Positions 14,204 to 22,732 are shown, numbered from the stretch's first letter. The stretch is DNA of 25,270 nucleotides from Acidobacteriota bacterium (GCA_021793595.1 JAJYSL010000042.1:1-25270), one strand, 5' to 3'. Notes: a model not told the origin generated them from the letters alone. Program-made: numbers and translations.

Positions 14204-15514
14204 TTGTTGAAGCCTGCAGAGTCTGGCGCACCCGCGTCGAAACCGTCCAAACATGTCGGCAGAACTCGCTGGTGGATCGTCTGGACGCTTTTCTTCTCCA
14301 CCGTCACCAACTACATCAGCCGTCAAAGCTTCTCTGTGCTGTCGCCGATGATCACGGCCCAGTACCACTTGTCCCACACTGACCTGGCAAGAATTCTAGG
14401 ATCGTTTCAGATCTCGTATGCCGTTACATGGTTAATCGGCGGCATCGTTCTCGATGCGGTTGGCAGTCGCGTGGGGTTGGCCGCTGCAGCCATCTGGTGG
14501 TCGGTGATGAATATTTTTACGGGCCTCGCCAGCTCCGTTTTCGGCTTCGCGTGTTTTCGATTCATGCTGGGGATTGGCGAGGGGTTCAACTGGCCCGGAG
14601 CCAGTAAAGTTGTCGCCGAGTGGTTTCCGCGCGAGGAGCGCAGTCTCGCGGTTGCTATCTTCGATAGCGGCTCCAGCGTTGGCGGCGCGTTGGCGGCGCT
14701 TACCATCCCGCTGATCGCGTTGGCCTTCGGCTGGCGCTGGGGATTTGCGGCCTCGGGGCTGCTCGGATTTGTTTGGCTGGCCGTCTGGCTGCGTGTCTAT
14801 CATCCGCTCAAGACGCATCCTCGAGTCAGTCCGGCAGAAGTGGCGCTGATTGAAGCGGGTCGTGATGCCGAGCCTGTCACCACCGATCGCGGATGGACGC
14901 GCTGGCGGCGGCTCGCAAAGAATCGCAATCTTTGGGGCATTGTTCTGGGACGCGCGCTGACCGATCCCATCTGGTGGTTCTATGTTTTCTGGTTGCCGCA
15001 GTATCTCAGCGATGCCCGCGGGTTTACGTTAAGACGGATTGCCTTGTTTGCCTGGATTCCATTCATCGCGGCCGACATCGGCAACTTCACCGGTGGATGG
15101 ATTTCCGGCTACTGCATTCGTCATGGAATGTCGGTGGTGCGCGCTCGCACTTGGATCTGTCTTGCCAGTTGTGTGCCGATCCTCGCGGGCATTCCTGCCG
15201 CAAGCGTGCACAACGTATACTTTGCGCTGGCGCTGATCTGCGTCGCGCTGTGGGGATTCGCCAGCTGGTCCACCATGGGTCTCACGTTGCCTTCCGATCT
15301 ATTTCCACAGGATGTCGTCGGCTCCGTCACCGGCCTGAGTGGATTGGCTGCGGGCGTGGTCAGCACAGGCTTCACGCTGCTGGTCGGCTTCTTAGTTGAT
15401 CGATTTTCATATCGACCCGCGTTTCTTGCCGCCGGGCTGCTACCGGTGCTTGCGACCATCTTCGTGTTTCTGTTGATTCGTCCTCCGGCGCAGGTGGAAG
15501 CCGCGTCAGAGTAG
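14204..15514 (+). CDS. MFS transporter, anion:cation symporter type (hexuronate/glucarate-like)
   Basis: The product is about 436 aa with 12 predicted membrane helices. The first-helix segment TVTNYISRQSFSVLSPMI, then LGIGEGFNWPGASKVVAEWFPREERS and a long cytoplasmic loop near 200-235, are hallmarks of the ExuT/GudP branch that imports sugar acids with protons. The start is a TTG: either 14204 or 14207, both shortly after GAGG at 14197-14200. The gene begins about 20 bases after the amidohydrolase, so it is most likely the last gene of the NagB-like/Gfo-Idh/amidohydrolase unit. It would import the product made outside. It ends 28 bases from the convergent cupin gene, and no terminator is apparent in that gap. 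Confidence 0.85.
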   Translation: MLKPAESGAPASKPSKHVGRTRWWIVWTLFFSTVTNYISRQSFSVLSPMITAQYHLSHTDLARILGSFQISYAVTWLIGGIVLDAVGSRVGLAAAAIWWSVMNIFTGLASSVFGFACFRFMLGIGEGFNWPGASKVVAEWFPREERSLAVAIFDSGSSVGGALAALTIPLIALAFGWRWGFAASGLLGFVWLAVWLRVYHPLKTHPRVSPAEVALIEAGRDAEPVTTDRGWTRWRRLAKNRNLWGIVLGRALTDPIWWFYVFWLPQYLSDARGFTLRRIALFAWIPFIAADIGNFTGGWISGYCIRHGMSVVRARTWICLASCVPILAGIPAASVHNVYFALALICVALWGFASWSTMGLTLPSDLFPQDVVGSVTGLSGLAAGVVSTGFTLLVGFLVDRFSYRPAFLAAGLLPVLATIFVFLLIRPPAQVEAASE

Positions 15515-15542
15515 GCTCACGACGCGGTTTCTACCTGCCTTC

Positions 15543-15956
15543 CTATTTCCATTGAAGATGCGGATGCGAAGGGCCGAACAGAAACACAAAATAGCGCGTC
15601 CATTTGTCGCTCGTGTTGCGGACTGCATACATCGTGTTTGCGGCGACGTAGGCCACGCCGCCCGGCCCCACCTGGGAACGCTTGCCCTCCATCTCCACCT
15701 CCAAGGTCCCTTCCCGGACCAGAAATAGCTCGTCGCCCGGATGGCTGTACATTTCGTGGACGACGCCGCCCGGAGCGACTCCGGACTCATGCATCACCAT
15801 AGGCTGCCCGGTTGAAGATGTGCCCTCAAATACAGCAATGTATTCGCGGTCCTTACTTTTCTCCACGTTCAAATCTTTCAGATTGTAAATCGCGGACTTG
15901 AGCGTCTCGTTCGTGCCGGCATTGCCTTCTGCCGCGTGGCTCGTGGCTGTTGCCAT
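15543..15956 (-). CDS. Cupin-domain protein; apparent Tat leader upstream interrupted by TAG
   Basis: From ATG 15956 the product is 137 aa. One conserved cupin barrel is seen, with HEMYSHPGDELFLVREGTLEVEM as motif 1 (His and Glu metal ligands) and the second motif degenerate around VAANTMYAVRN. The role is usually a small-molecule isomerase, dioxygenase or binding protein. The frame continues upstream through CTG, GCA and CCG to a TAG at 15968-15966. Before the TAG it reads MALSRRDICIL from an ATG at 16001 that carries AGGAGAG at good spacing. The 15956 start has no ribosome binding site. The intact form would therefore be a Tat-exported cupin broken by one nonsense codon, and what is listed here is the surviving part. 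It is the last gene of the minus-strand unit after the Gfo/Idh gene. Confidence 0.78.
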   Translation of the reverse strand: MATATSHAAEGNAGTNETLKSAIYNLKDLNVEKSKDREYIAVFEGTSSTGQPMVMHESGVAPGGVVHEMYSHPGDELFLVREGTLEVEMEGKRSQVGPGGVAYVAANTMYAVRNTSDKWTRYFVFLFGPSHPHLQWK

Positions 15957-16001
15957 CAGTGCCGGCTACAAAATGCAGATGTCTCTTCTTGACAGTGCCA
16001 T
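15957..16001 (-). pseudogene. Tat signal start of the cupin gene, ended by an in-frame amber codon
   Basis: ATG at 16001 is preceded on the minus strand by CAGGAGAG eight to nine bases away. It encodes MALSRRDICIL and then TAG (15968-15966). The same frame continues as PALMATATSHA into the cupin barrel. S-R-R-D-I-C-I-L is a good twin-arginine motif and the following residues look like the rest of a signal peptide. A single T-to-A change (TTG to TAG) would explain the break. Sequencing error, real inactivation or readthrough are all possible. Confidence 0.6.
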
Positions 16002-16046
16002 GGATGTGTCTCTCCTGTTTCACTTCATTTAGCGAAAAATTGTGCT

Positions 16047-17300
16047 TCAACTCAGTCCCTTGAGCTGTGGAATCTTCATTGCGCGGCCTTCAACGAAAGC
16101 GAGCTTTCCAATGGAACAAGGCATCGCCGATCCGAAGCCCACGTCAGCATTGGCAAACGGCTGCTGCCTGGTGCGCACGCATTCGACAAAAGCCTTGCAT
16201 GCGGTGAGGGTTGGCTCTTCGCGATTTTTGATAGGCACCGGATCCCCTGGACCGCGGTAGGGCATGACCGAGTCAGGATCATAGGAAGCGCCAGTTTTGA
16301 GTCCGCGCTGCACAACATCCGAATGCGATGCGGCCGTGATCGTTTTTCCCCTCTTGCGGTAAAACGTCGCGTCTTCACCCGTAATCTGTAAACTTCCCTC
16401 GGTGCCGTAAACCCAGATTTGATTGCCCATCAAGGCGTTGTCAGTGATGGAGCTAAAAAACAGGCGTCTGCCTTTGGAATAACCCAAGACGGCCTGAACG
16501 TTGTCGCCCACCGTTCGGCCATCATTGTAGACCGCGATACTCGTTGTGCCGATCACATCTTGCGGCTGTTCTTTGAAGACCCAATTGGCAACATCGATTT
16601 GATGGGAGCCAAGTTCTTCAAACAAACCGCCGGAAGTCTCGCGATAGAGGCGCCAGTTCAGCAGGTGTTCCAGTCTCGGGTTTGGAACCTCGCGTCGCCA
16701 GTTGTCGCTGCGATGGTAGTAAGAATACACTTGCGTCGGTTCTCCAATCTCTCCCCGATGCACGCGCTCTATGGAATCGGCAATCCAGGACGCATAGCGC
16801 ATTTGATGGCCTATCTGAAAAATCTGTCCGGTCCTGGAAACCGCGTCCACGACGTTTTGCGAGTCGTCTGGGGTAAAGCCAAGAGTTTTTTCGCAATAAA
16901 CCGGCAGCCCGCTGTTCATGGCGGCGACGGCATAGCTCGCATGAAACACCGGCGGCGTGGCGATGAAGATCGCGTCCAGGTCCTTCCGCTGCAGCAATTC
17001 GCGATAATCCTTATGAGCCGGCACCTTCTTGCCGACCAATTCATTTACCTCCGCGAAGCGGGGCTCGTATACGTCACACTGCGCGGCAATGTCCACGCCC
17101 GGCGTGCGCAGCAATTGCCGGACTAACTCCTGTCCACGGCTTCCGGGCCCGATGATGCCGATGTTGATGCGATCATTGGCCGGGATGCGACGCGAGGTCT
17201 CGGGCTGCGGTTCCGCCTGCCCGTAGACCGGCGAAGCGCCAGATAATTTGGCCGCCAGCATACTGAATGAAAGACCCTGGAGCAATTTTCTGCGGTTCAT
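16047..17300 (-). CDS. Tat-exported Gfo/Idh/MocA family oxidoreductase, copy 2
   Basis: The product is 417 aa. The N terminus MNRRKLLQGLSFSMLAAKLSG is a twin-arginine signal, followed by a linker up to about residue 43. The Rossmann loop is NIGIIGPGSRGQEL. The catalytic-lysine motif reads YCEKTLG, with Thr where most members have Pro. The C-terminal domain includes WRLYRETSGGLFEELGSHQIDVANWVF, where the histidine pair region is conserved. A perfect AAGGAGGA lies before ATG 17300. The ATG overlaps the TGA stop of the ApbE-like gene by four bases (ATGA), so the two are translationally coupled. It differs clearly in sequence from copy 1 and is not a recent duplicate. The likely role is NAD(P)-dependent oxidation of a sugar or glycoside outside the cytoplasm. 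Confidence 0.87.
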   Translation of the reverse strand: MNRRKLLQGLSFSMLAAKLSGASPVYGQAEPQPETSRRIPANDRINIGIIGPGSRGQELVRQLLRTPGVDIAAQCDVYEPRFAEVNELVGKKVPAHKDYRELLQRKDLDAIFIATPPVFHASYAVAAMNSGLPVYCEKTLGFTPDDSQNVVDAVSRTGQIFQIGHQMRYASWIADSIERVHRGEIGEPTQVYSYYHRSDNWRREVPNPRLEHLLNWRLYRETSGGLFEELGSHQIDVANWVFKEQPQDVIGTTSIAVYNDGRTVGDNVQAVLGYSKGRRLFFSSITDNALMGNQIWVYGTEGSLQITGEDATFYRKRGKTITAASHSDVVQRGLKTGASYDPDSVMPYRGPGDPVPIKNREEPTLTACKAFVECVRTRQQPFANADVGFGSAMPCSIGKLAFVEGRAMKIPQLKGLS

Positions 17301-18316
17301 AGTGTTTCTTCCTCCTTTGTAGTTGGTAATTCCGTGCGGTGCCGCTGGGCTACCTCAGATGGCCAGCGAATCGCCTCATACGGAGGCGCCACTTGCGGTT
17401 CTACTTCAGATAGTTCTTCTCGAATCACTAATGCACAATCCTGCTCGGCGAGCAGCGACGCTCTGTCTTTGGGACCTGACACAAACAGTGCATTCGACAA
17501 GGCATCGCTGTCGGTAGCCGACTGCGAAATCACTGTGACCTGGAGCATTCCTCGCACTGGCTGTAGTGTTTGCGGATTCATGATGGCACCATAGAAATGT
17601 CCCTCATGAACGAAGTTCTTTTCGGAAAGGTTGGCGGTTGAGAGAGATGTATCCCGAAGGATGACCGTGGAAATGGTGCCGCCTTCGGGGTGCGGAGAGG
17701 GAACGCGCACTTTCCACCCCGCTTCTCCCGGAGGAGCGCCCAGAGCGTAAATGGTGCTGCTCCCGGCCGAGAGCAACGCCGCGGAGATACCCCTGGCTCG
17801 CAGAATTTTCACAGCGCGATCGACGGCATACCCTTTGCCGATGCCGCCTGGATCCAATTCGATTTCCGCAGACAGAAATCGGACGGTGCGCTGCTCTGCA
17901 TCCAGTCGGATCTTTTCCCAGCCGACGTGTTCGCGAGCTGTGGCAATTTCCTCAGGTGTGGGGAGCGCGCCGGAAGCGCCGAAAAATTTCCACACCTTCA
18001 TCAGCTTGCCTACCGAAATATCGAAGGCGCCCTTCGACCGTTCACTCCACGCCAGGCAGGTCGCCAGAAAACGGAAGGTTTCCGGATCGGTTGTTACTTC
18101 ATGATCAAAAGCTTGGCGGTTGATTCGGGAAAGCTCACTGCCTGGTCGATAATTGCTCAGCAAAGCATCGACGCGATCGACTTCCTGAAATACCGGTTTG
18201 GCTATCGCCGCCGCTTGTTCGCACGACGGCGCGTAGAGATACAGCGAGTACTCGGTTCCCATGGCCGGATGCACCGTGCGGTAGAGTTGCGTGACCGGGT
18301 TGAGAGTTGTGTCCAT
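17297..18316 (-). CDS. ApbE-like FAD:protein FMN transferase, divergent and without an export signal
   Basis: The product is 339 aa from ATG 18316, with GGAG ten bases upstream; longer frames run into the preceding MFS gene. ApbE features are MGTEYSLYLY (19-28), the acidic VDRVDALLSNYRPGSELSRIN (46-66), GAFDISVGKL and the FAD-site motif DPGGIGKGYAVDRA (155-168). The usual TSG and HI(L/I)DPRTG segments read STANLSEKNF and GAIMNPQT here, and DALST is DALSN. Active-site residues are therefore altered. Canonical ApbE enzymes move FMN onto Thr/Ser of flavoproteins, often in the periplasm as lipoproteins. This one has no signal peptide, and no protein in the window shows an obvious flavinylation motif. 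It is coupled to the Gfo/Idh gene by an ATGA overlap. Confidence 0.82.
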   Translation of the reverse strand: MDTTLNPVTQLYRTVHPAMGTEYSLYLYAPSCEQAAAIAKPVFQEVDRVDALLSNYRPGSELSRINRQAFDHEVTTDPETFRFLATCLAWSERSKGAFDISVGKLMKVWKFFGASGALPTPEEIATAREHVGWEKIRLDAEQRTVRFLSAEIELDPGGIGKGYAVDRAVKILRARGISAALLSAGSSTIYALGAPPGEAGWKVRVPSPHPEGGTISTVILRDTSLSTANLSEKNFVHEGHFYGAIMNPQTLQPVRGMLQVTVISQSATDSDALSNALFVSGPKDRASLLAEQDCALVIREELSEVEPQVAPPYEAIRWPSEVAQRHRTELPTTKEEETL

Positions 18317-18407
18317 TACAAATGGGCTCCGCAAAAGAAGCGGCAGTTCTGTCGCGGTTTGACGCCGGGCCAGACGGTGGATCGCAGTGGTTGGAAAAGA
18401 TCGCGGT

Positions 18408-19703
18408 TCATTCCGGCATGCTCGCATAAAGTCTTGTATGCGGATTGGACGACGAAGACGAGATGGTGTAAATGGCGGCCGCGCCCAGCAGGCCCGCACC
18501 CGTAAAAATAGCCCATGCCAGTGCGTAGCTGTGGTAAATATCGAAGACTTTTCCGGCCATCCAGGGCGCGATCCATTGGCCAATCGTATATCCCATGATG
18601 ATCAGCGCCAGCAGCTTTCCCAGCGATGCCAGTCCGAAGCGGTCCGCCGTCACCAGCGGAATCAGCATGTAGTCGGCACCCATGGAAAAACCAAAGGTGA
18701 TTGCGAACGCGAATGCCGCGAGGGGGTGGCACGCTAAGTACAGCAACGGAATGGAGGCACCCAGCACCAGGTAAAACAGCGCCATCGTATTTTTTTTTCG
18801 GAAGCGATCGGCAAGGTATCCCACCAGAACCCGCCCCCCTAAGCTGGAAATCAGTAGGGCCGAAAGGAAATGCGATGCAGTTCGAACGGAATATCCCTGA
18901 TCCTTCAAGAAGAGGATGAAGTGTTGAATGACTGCATTGACGGAACTTAAAATAAGCGTCGCGCCAGCTAAAATCAGCCAGAAATCCGCCGTACGAACCG
19001 CCGCACCAACGCTGACGCCACACTCATCCGGCTCCGGATCATGCAGTCTCGATTTATCATCAAGGACTCCGTCCGGAAGCAAGCCCATCTCGGAGGGAGT
19101 CGAACGTGTCACCCACAAGCCGACCGGAAACAGCACCGACAGGATTACACCCCCGGCAATCTCCAACGCCGCGCGCCAGCCAAAGGCGCGGATCAGAAAA
19201 TTCGCCGCCAGCGGAGAGACAACCCCGCCCAAGCCGAGCCCCAGATAGGCATATCCCATTGCCTGGCCACGCCGCCCGCGAAACCACTGCGCGATCAAAA
19301 CCTGGTTTGCGATTGGACCCGCCAGCGTGTATCCGATCACTTCTGCGATGCAGAGCAGTTCATATTGCCAGAACTGCGTCATCCAGCCCATTAAGATCAG
19401 CGGAAGACCGATCAATCCGATTCCTGACAGAATGACGCGGCGAGCGCCGACTCGATCGATCAGCGTGCCGGCAAACAGCCCGAAGGGAAGCCCGACCACC
19501 AGTGCCCCGAGCAAGAATCCTTGTGTCACCTGCGCGCGTGTAAATCCCAGGGACGCGACAAATGCCGGGTAAAAGACAGGGAAGCCGTAGTAAATTACTC
19601 CGGTAGTGAAAAACAGATTCAGAAACGCGGCGCCGACAATCCACCAGCCGTAGAAAAATCTAGATGACGGGTTGATGGGACGACTTGGTGCGGGCTTTAT
19701 CAT
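18408..19703 (-). CDS. MFS transporter (monocarboxylate/oxalate-formate antiporter-like)
   Basis: The product is about 431 aa with 12 hydrophobic segments. The first helix, FFYGWWIVGAAFLNLFF, has the WW-type opening of the oxalate/formate and monocarboxylate porter branch. The loop between helices 2 and 3 has the MFS signature-like GTLIDRVGARRV, and the sixth-to-seventh-helix loop is long and polar. The start is ATG 19703, with an overlapping GTG one codon earlier; neither has a clear ribosome binding site. It is the first gene of a minus-strand unit (MFS, ApbE-like, Gfo/Idh, cupin), with a 91-base gap before the ApbE-like gene. It probably imports an organic acid or sugar acid. The substrate is not visible. 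Confidence 0.85.
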   Translation of the reverse strand: MIKPAPSRPINPSSRFFYGWWIVGAAFLNLFFTTGVIYYGFPVFYPAFVASLGFTRAQVTQGFLLGALVVGLPFGLFAGTLIDRVGARRVILSGIGLIGLPLILMGWMTQFWQYELLCIAEVIGYTLAGPIANQVLIAQWFRGRRGQAMGYAYLGLGLGGVVSPLAANFLIRAFGWRAALEIAGGVILSVLFPVGLWVTRSTPSEMGLLPDGVLDDKSRLHDPEPDECGVSVGAAVRTADFWLILAGATLILSSVNAVIQHFILFLKDQGYSVRTASHFLSALLISSLGGRVLVGYLADRFRKKNTMALFYLVLGASIPLLYLACHPLAAFAFAITFGFSMGADYMLIPLVTADRFGLASLGKLLALIIMGYTIGQWIAPWMAGKVFDIYHSYALAWAIFTGAGLLGAAAIYTISSSSSNPHTRLYASMPE

Positions 19704-19808
19704 CACGAGTGCAGGGCCACAGCAGTTGAATACGAAGCCGCGAAGGTGGCGTCCCCAGGACCTGCCGCAGGCTCAGGTTTCTCTGAACGATCGAATTCGC
19801 TTGGATAC

Positions 19809-19824
19809 GAAACCGCTGGGTTTC
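19809..19824. promoter_or_regulatory. GAAACC-N4-GGTTTC palindrome, LacI-type operator candidate
   Basis: Perfect 6-bp arms GAAACC (19809-19814) and GGTTTC (19819-19824) flank GCTG. They lie in the 237-base gap between the divergent MFS gene and the carboxylesterase. LacI-family regulators bind palindromes of this size, and such a regulator is encoded at 21632. Many LacI sites have a central CG with no gap, so the 4-nt spacer makes the assignment tentative. The rest of the gap shows A/T-rich sequence at 19840-19870 but no clear promoter pair. Confidence 0.35.
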
Positions 19825-19940
19825 AAGGTGATACTAATCTATATTTCTCAAATAGTGGAAATTTTTCTTGATCGCATCACGTCATTGCTGGAAGGTGTAC
19901 GCTATTGGGTTCGAATAGGTCGAAAGGAACATCGGAGACA

Positions 19941-21566
19941 ATGCGGCTGCTCAATAGAATTAAGTTCCTTGCTGCAGGCACCTGCGCGGTTTTGCTAACG
20001 GCGCCTGCAGCGCACGCCAAGGATCGACTTACGATTGTCACCGACTGCGGGAGGGTCCGGGGGACATTCAGCAGCGACGGTCAGGTGAGGGCTTTTCTGG
20101 GGATTCCGTACGCCGCGCCTCCGGTGGGACCGCTACGGTGGAAGCCACCACAACCTGCGGCAAAATGGTCTGGAGTCCGTCCCGCCACCAGTTTCGGTCC
20201 GCGCTGTATGCAGACCCACCTATTCTCCGACATGGTGTTTCGCGATTCCGGACCGAGCGAAGACTGTCTTACGCTAAACGTCTGGACGCCCAGAGAAAAA
20301 AGTGCTGTCCGATTGCCGGTAATGGTGTGGATTCATGGCGGCGGATTTGTGACGGGAGGTTCGTCGGAACCGCGTCAGGATGGCGAGCACCTGGCTCGTA
20401 AAGGCGTGATCGTGGTTTCCATGAATTATCGGCTGGGAATCTTTGGATTCTTCGCCCTTCCCAGTCTCGCGGCTGAGTCTTCGAAACATGCCGCCGGCAA
20501 TTATGGGTTGATGGACCAGGTAGCTGCACTCGACTGGGTGCGGCGCAATATCGCGGCATTCGGCGGCGATCCTGCGAAGGTCACGATATTTGGCGAATCC
20601 GCAGGATCGATCTCTGTCAGCGCTCAGATGGCTTCTCCCCTTTCGAAAGGCTTGTTTGCCGCCGCAATCGGCGAAAGCGGTGGAGCTTTGACCGGGCCTG
20701 GATTAACCTTCCTGACGCTTCCCGCCAGCGAACAACGCGGGCAGGAATTTGCCGAATCCGCGTTCAAAAACAGCAGCCTCGAGTTTCTGCGCTCGGTCAG
20801 CCCGGCGGACTTATTGAAGGCGGCCAGTACCGCTACTCATGGCGACGGAATATTCTGGCCCAATGTGGATGGAGACTTCCTTCCCGAAAGCGTTCCTGCC
20901 ATCTATGCGGCGGGAGGCCAGGCGCATGTTCCTTTGCTAGCGGGCTGGAACAAAGATGAGGGAAGTGGAGAAGTGCTCGATCAACCTGAAAAGCCGACTC
21001 CCGAAAGCTTGCGCGCGATGGCCGTGTCCAGATTTGGTGCGAAGGCGCCAGATTTTCTGAAGGTGTACTCTGCTTCCAACGATGCTGAGGCTCTGCGGGT
21101 TTCGGAGGATTTTTCAGGCGATGCCTTTATTGCCTATTCGACCTGGGAATGGTTGGAAGAGCAGGTGAAAACAGGAAGCGTACCGGTGTATCGCTATCGA
21201 TTCGATCTGGGTTCGCCCGGCGATCCATTTCACCCGGCTGCAATCGGCGCTTTTCACTCCGATGATATTGAATATGTCTTCGGCACCCTGGATTCAAGGC
21301 GAGGAGCGATGTGGAGGCCGGAGGACTATAAACTGTCCGAGCTGATGCAGACCTACTGGACAAATTTTGCCAAGACCCGCGATCCCAACGGCGCAGGTCT
21401 TCCGGAATGGCCTGCCTACAACCCGGCAGGAAAATGGCAGGTGATGCACTTGTCGGCAAATCCCGAGGCGCGACCGGACCAGCATCGCGGCAGATATTTG
21501 TTTTTGCAGCAGCTCTGGGGACCGGACGCTCCCCCGGAGCCGCCGGCTGTGGAACGGGATAAATGA
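19941..21566 (+). CDS. Exported type-B carboxylesterase
   Basis: The product is 541 aa, usual for the family. ATG 19941 is preceded by GGAG and starts a signal peptide, MRLLNRIKFLAAGTCAVLLT, with a likely cleavage after AHA at residue 26. An in-frame TTG at 19905 would add non-signal residues. The alpha/beta-hydrolase features are complete. The oxyanion loop is HGGGF near 132-136, the nucleophile Ser220 is in FGESAGSIS, the acid Glu340 is in NKDEGS and His439 is in IGAFHSDDIEYVFG. Cys pairs at 89/109 match the conserved disulfide of the type-B family. It would hydrolyse carboxylic esters in the periplasm or outside, for example acyl groups on plant polysaccharides. It is followed 65 bases later by a LacI-type regulator gene that may control it. 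Confidence 0.9.
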   Translation: MRLLNRIKFLAAGTCAVLLTAPAAHAKDRLTIVTDCGRVRGTFSSDGQVRAFLGIPYAAPPVGPLRWKPPQPAAKWSGVRPATSFGPRCMQTHLFSDMVFRDSGPSEDCLTLNVWTPREKSAVRLPVMVWIHGGGFVTGGSSEPRQDGEHLARKGVIVVSMNYRLGIFGFFALPSLAAESSKHAAGNYGLMDQVAALDWVRRNIAAFGGDPAKVTIFGESAGSISVSAQMASPLSKGLFAAAIGESGGALTGPGLTFLTLPASEQRGQEFAESAFKNSSLEFLRSVSPADLLKAASTATHGDGIFWPNVDGDFLPESVPAIYAAGGQAHVPLLAGWNKDEGSGEVLDQPEKPTPESLRAMAVSRFGAKAPDFLKVYSASNDAEALRVSEDFSGDAFIAYSTWEWLEEQVKTGSVPVYRYRFDLGSPGDPFHPAAIGAFHSDDIEYVFGTLDSRRGAMWRPEDYKLSELMQTYWTNFAKTRDPNGAGLPEWPAYNPAGKWQVMHLSANPEARPDQHRGRYLFLQQLWGPDAPPEPPAVERDK

Positions 21567-21631
21567 GAATAACGTAGTCTGAGATGGCAGCAGGGAACAA
21601 TTCACCACGAGCGACGGAGTGTTGAGAGGGT

Positions 21632-22702
21632 ATGAAAGAAAGTACGGACGCCAGGAAAAATAAGATTGGGCTGCGAGAGATCGCAACAGAAGCCAACGTC
21701 AGCGTGGCTACGGTGTCGCGCGTGTTGAACGGTAACAATCGTGTCGATCCGGCGATTCGCGAGGTAGTGCTGGATGCGGCGGCCAAGCTGAACGTGGATC
21801 TATCGCAGCGCAATAAGACCAAGGCACTGGCCTTTCTGCTGAGCAACCGGGCCATGCTGCACGCCTTCCATTCCAGAATCCTGCTGGGAGCCGAAGCCTA
21901 CTGCGCCGCCAACGGTTGGGACATGGTATTTCTCTCCTTCAACTATTCGGCGAATATTCCATGGAAGGAACTACACTTGCCAAAGGTTGTGCAGCGGCAC
22001 GATGTGGTGCGAGCCGTGGTGCTGGCCGGAACCAACTCGGCGAACCTGCTGGAGTTGCTCGACCATAAGGGAATCGTGTATGCAGTGCTGGGAAACAACC
22101 TGATCGGAGAGCCGCAGAATTTGAAAGGCGACACGGTGTATTCCGACGATATCCAAGGCGGCCAGGAAATGACGCAGTACCTGATCAGCTTGGGCCATGG
22201 CGACATTTGGTTTGTGGGCAACGTGCGGCTGCCCTGGTTTGCGCGGCACTATGAAGGTTATTGCCGCGCCATGACGTCAGCCGGCTTGCAGCCGCGGCTG
22301 AGCGGGCTGGAGTTCGACGACGAAACTGAGATGGGCTACATCAACACCAAGTCGCTGCTGGCGCGGGGTGAGCCCTGTACAGCAATCCTGGCGGGCAACG
22401 ACCAGGCGGCGCAAGGCGTGTACAAGGGCCTGCGCGACAGCGGACTGAAAGTCCCTGACGACATCAGCGTGGCGGGTTGCGATGATACCGCCAGCTCCTG
22501 GCTTTATCCCGGCTTGACCAGCACCCGCGAATTCCCAGAGCAGCTGGGTCAGCAGATGGTGAAACTGGTGCTGAGTCGCATTGCCCAGCCCAACCTGGCG
22601 CCGAGAGTGGTGACGATTCCGACCCAACTGATCAAACGAGAATCCTGCAAGCCGCTGGTCACCGCGAAACAACCCCTCCCCGTCGAAGTCTCCGCAGGGT
22701 AG
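21632..22702 (+). CDS. LacI-family transcriptional regulator
   Basis: The product is 356 aa. The N-terminal helix-turn-helix, GLREIATEANVSVATVSRVLNG (13-34), matches the LacI signature, with the VSVATVSRVLN recognition helix and hinge region after it. The periplasmic-binding-protein-like effector domain follows from about residue 62 (KALAFLLSNRAMLHAFHSRIL). Conserved GHGDIWFVGN and the C-terminal DDTASSWLYPGLTSTREFPEQLGQQM are also present. The start at 21632 has GAGAGGG just upstream. It is the only transcription factor in the window and lies downstream of the carboxylesterase in the same direction. Regulation of the nearby carbohydrate genes is likely by context, and the effector would be a sugar or sugar acid. 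Confidence 0.92.
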   Translation: MKESTDARKNKIGLREIATEANVSVATVSRVLNGNNRVDPAIREVVLDAAAKLNVDLSQRNKTKALAFLLSNRAMLHAFHSRILLGAEAYCAANGWDMVFLSFNYSANIPWKELHLPKVVQRHDVVRAVVLAGTNSANLLELLDHKGIVYAVLGNNLIGEPQNLKGDTVYSDDIQGGQEMTQYLISLGHGDIWFVGNVRLPWFARHYEGYCRAMTSAGLQPRLSGLEFDDETEMGYINTKSLLARGEPCTAILAGNDQAAQGVYKGLRDSGLKVPDDISVAGCDDTASSWLYPGLTSTREFPEQLGQQMVKLVLSRIAQPNLAPRVVTIPTQLIKRESCKPLVTAKQPLPVEVSAG

Positions 22703-22732
22703 GCATGGTCGAGGTGCTTCCTGCAAATAGAA

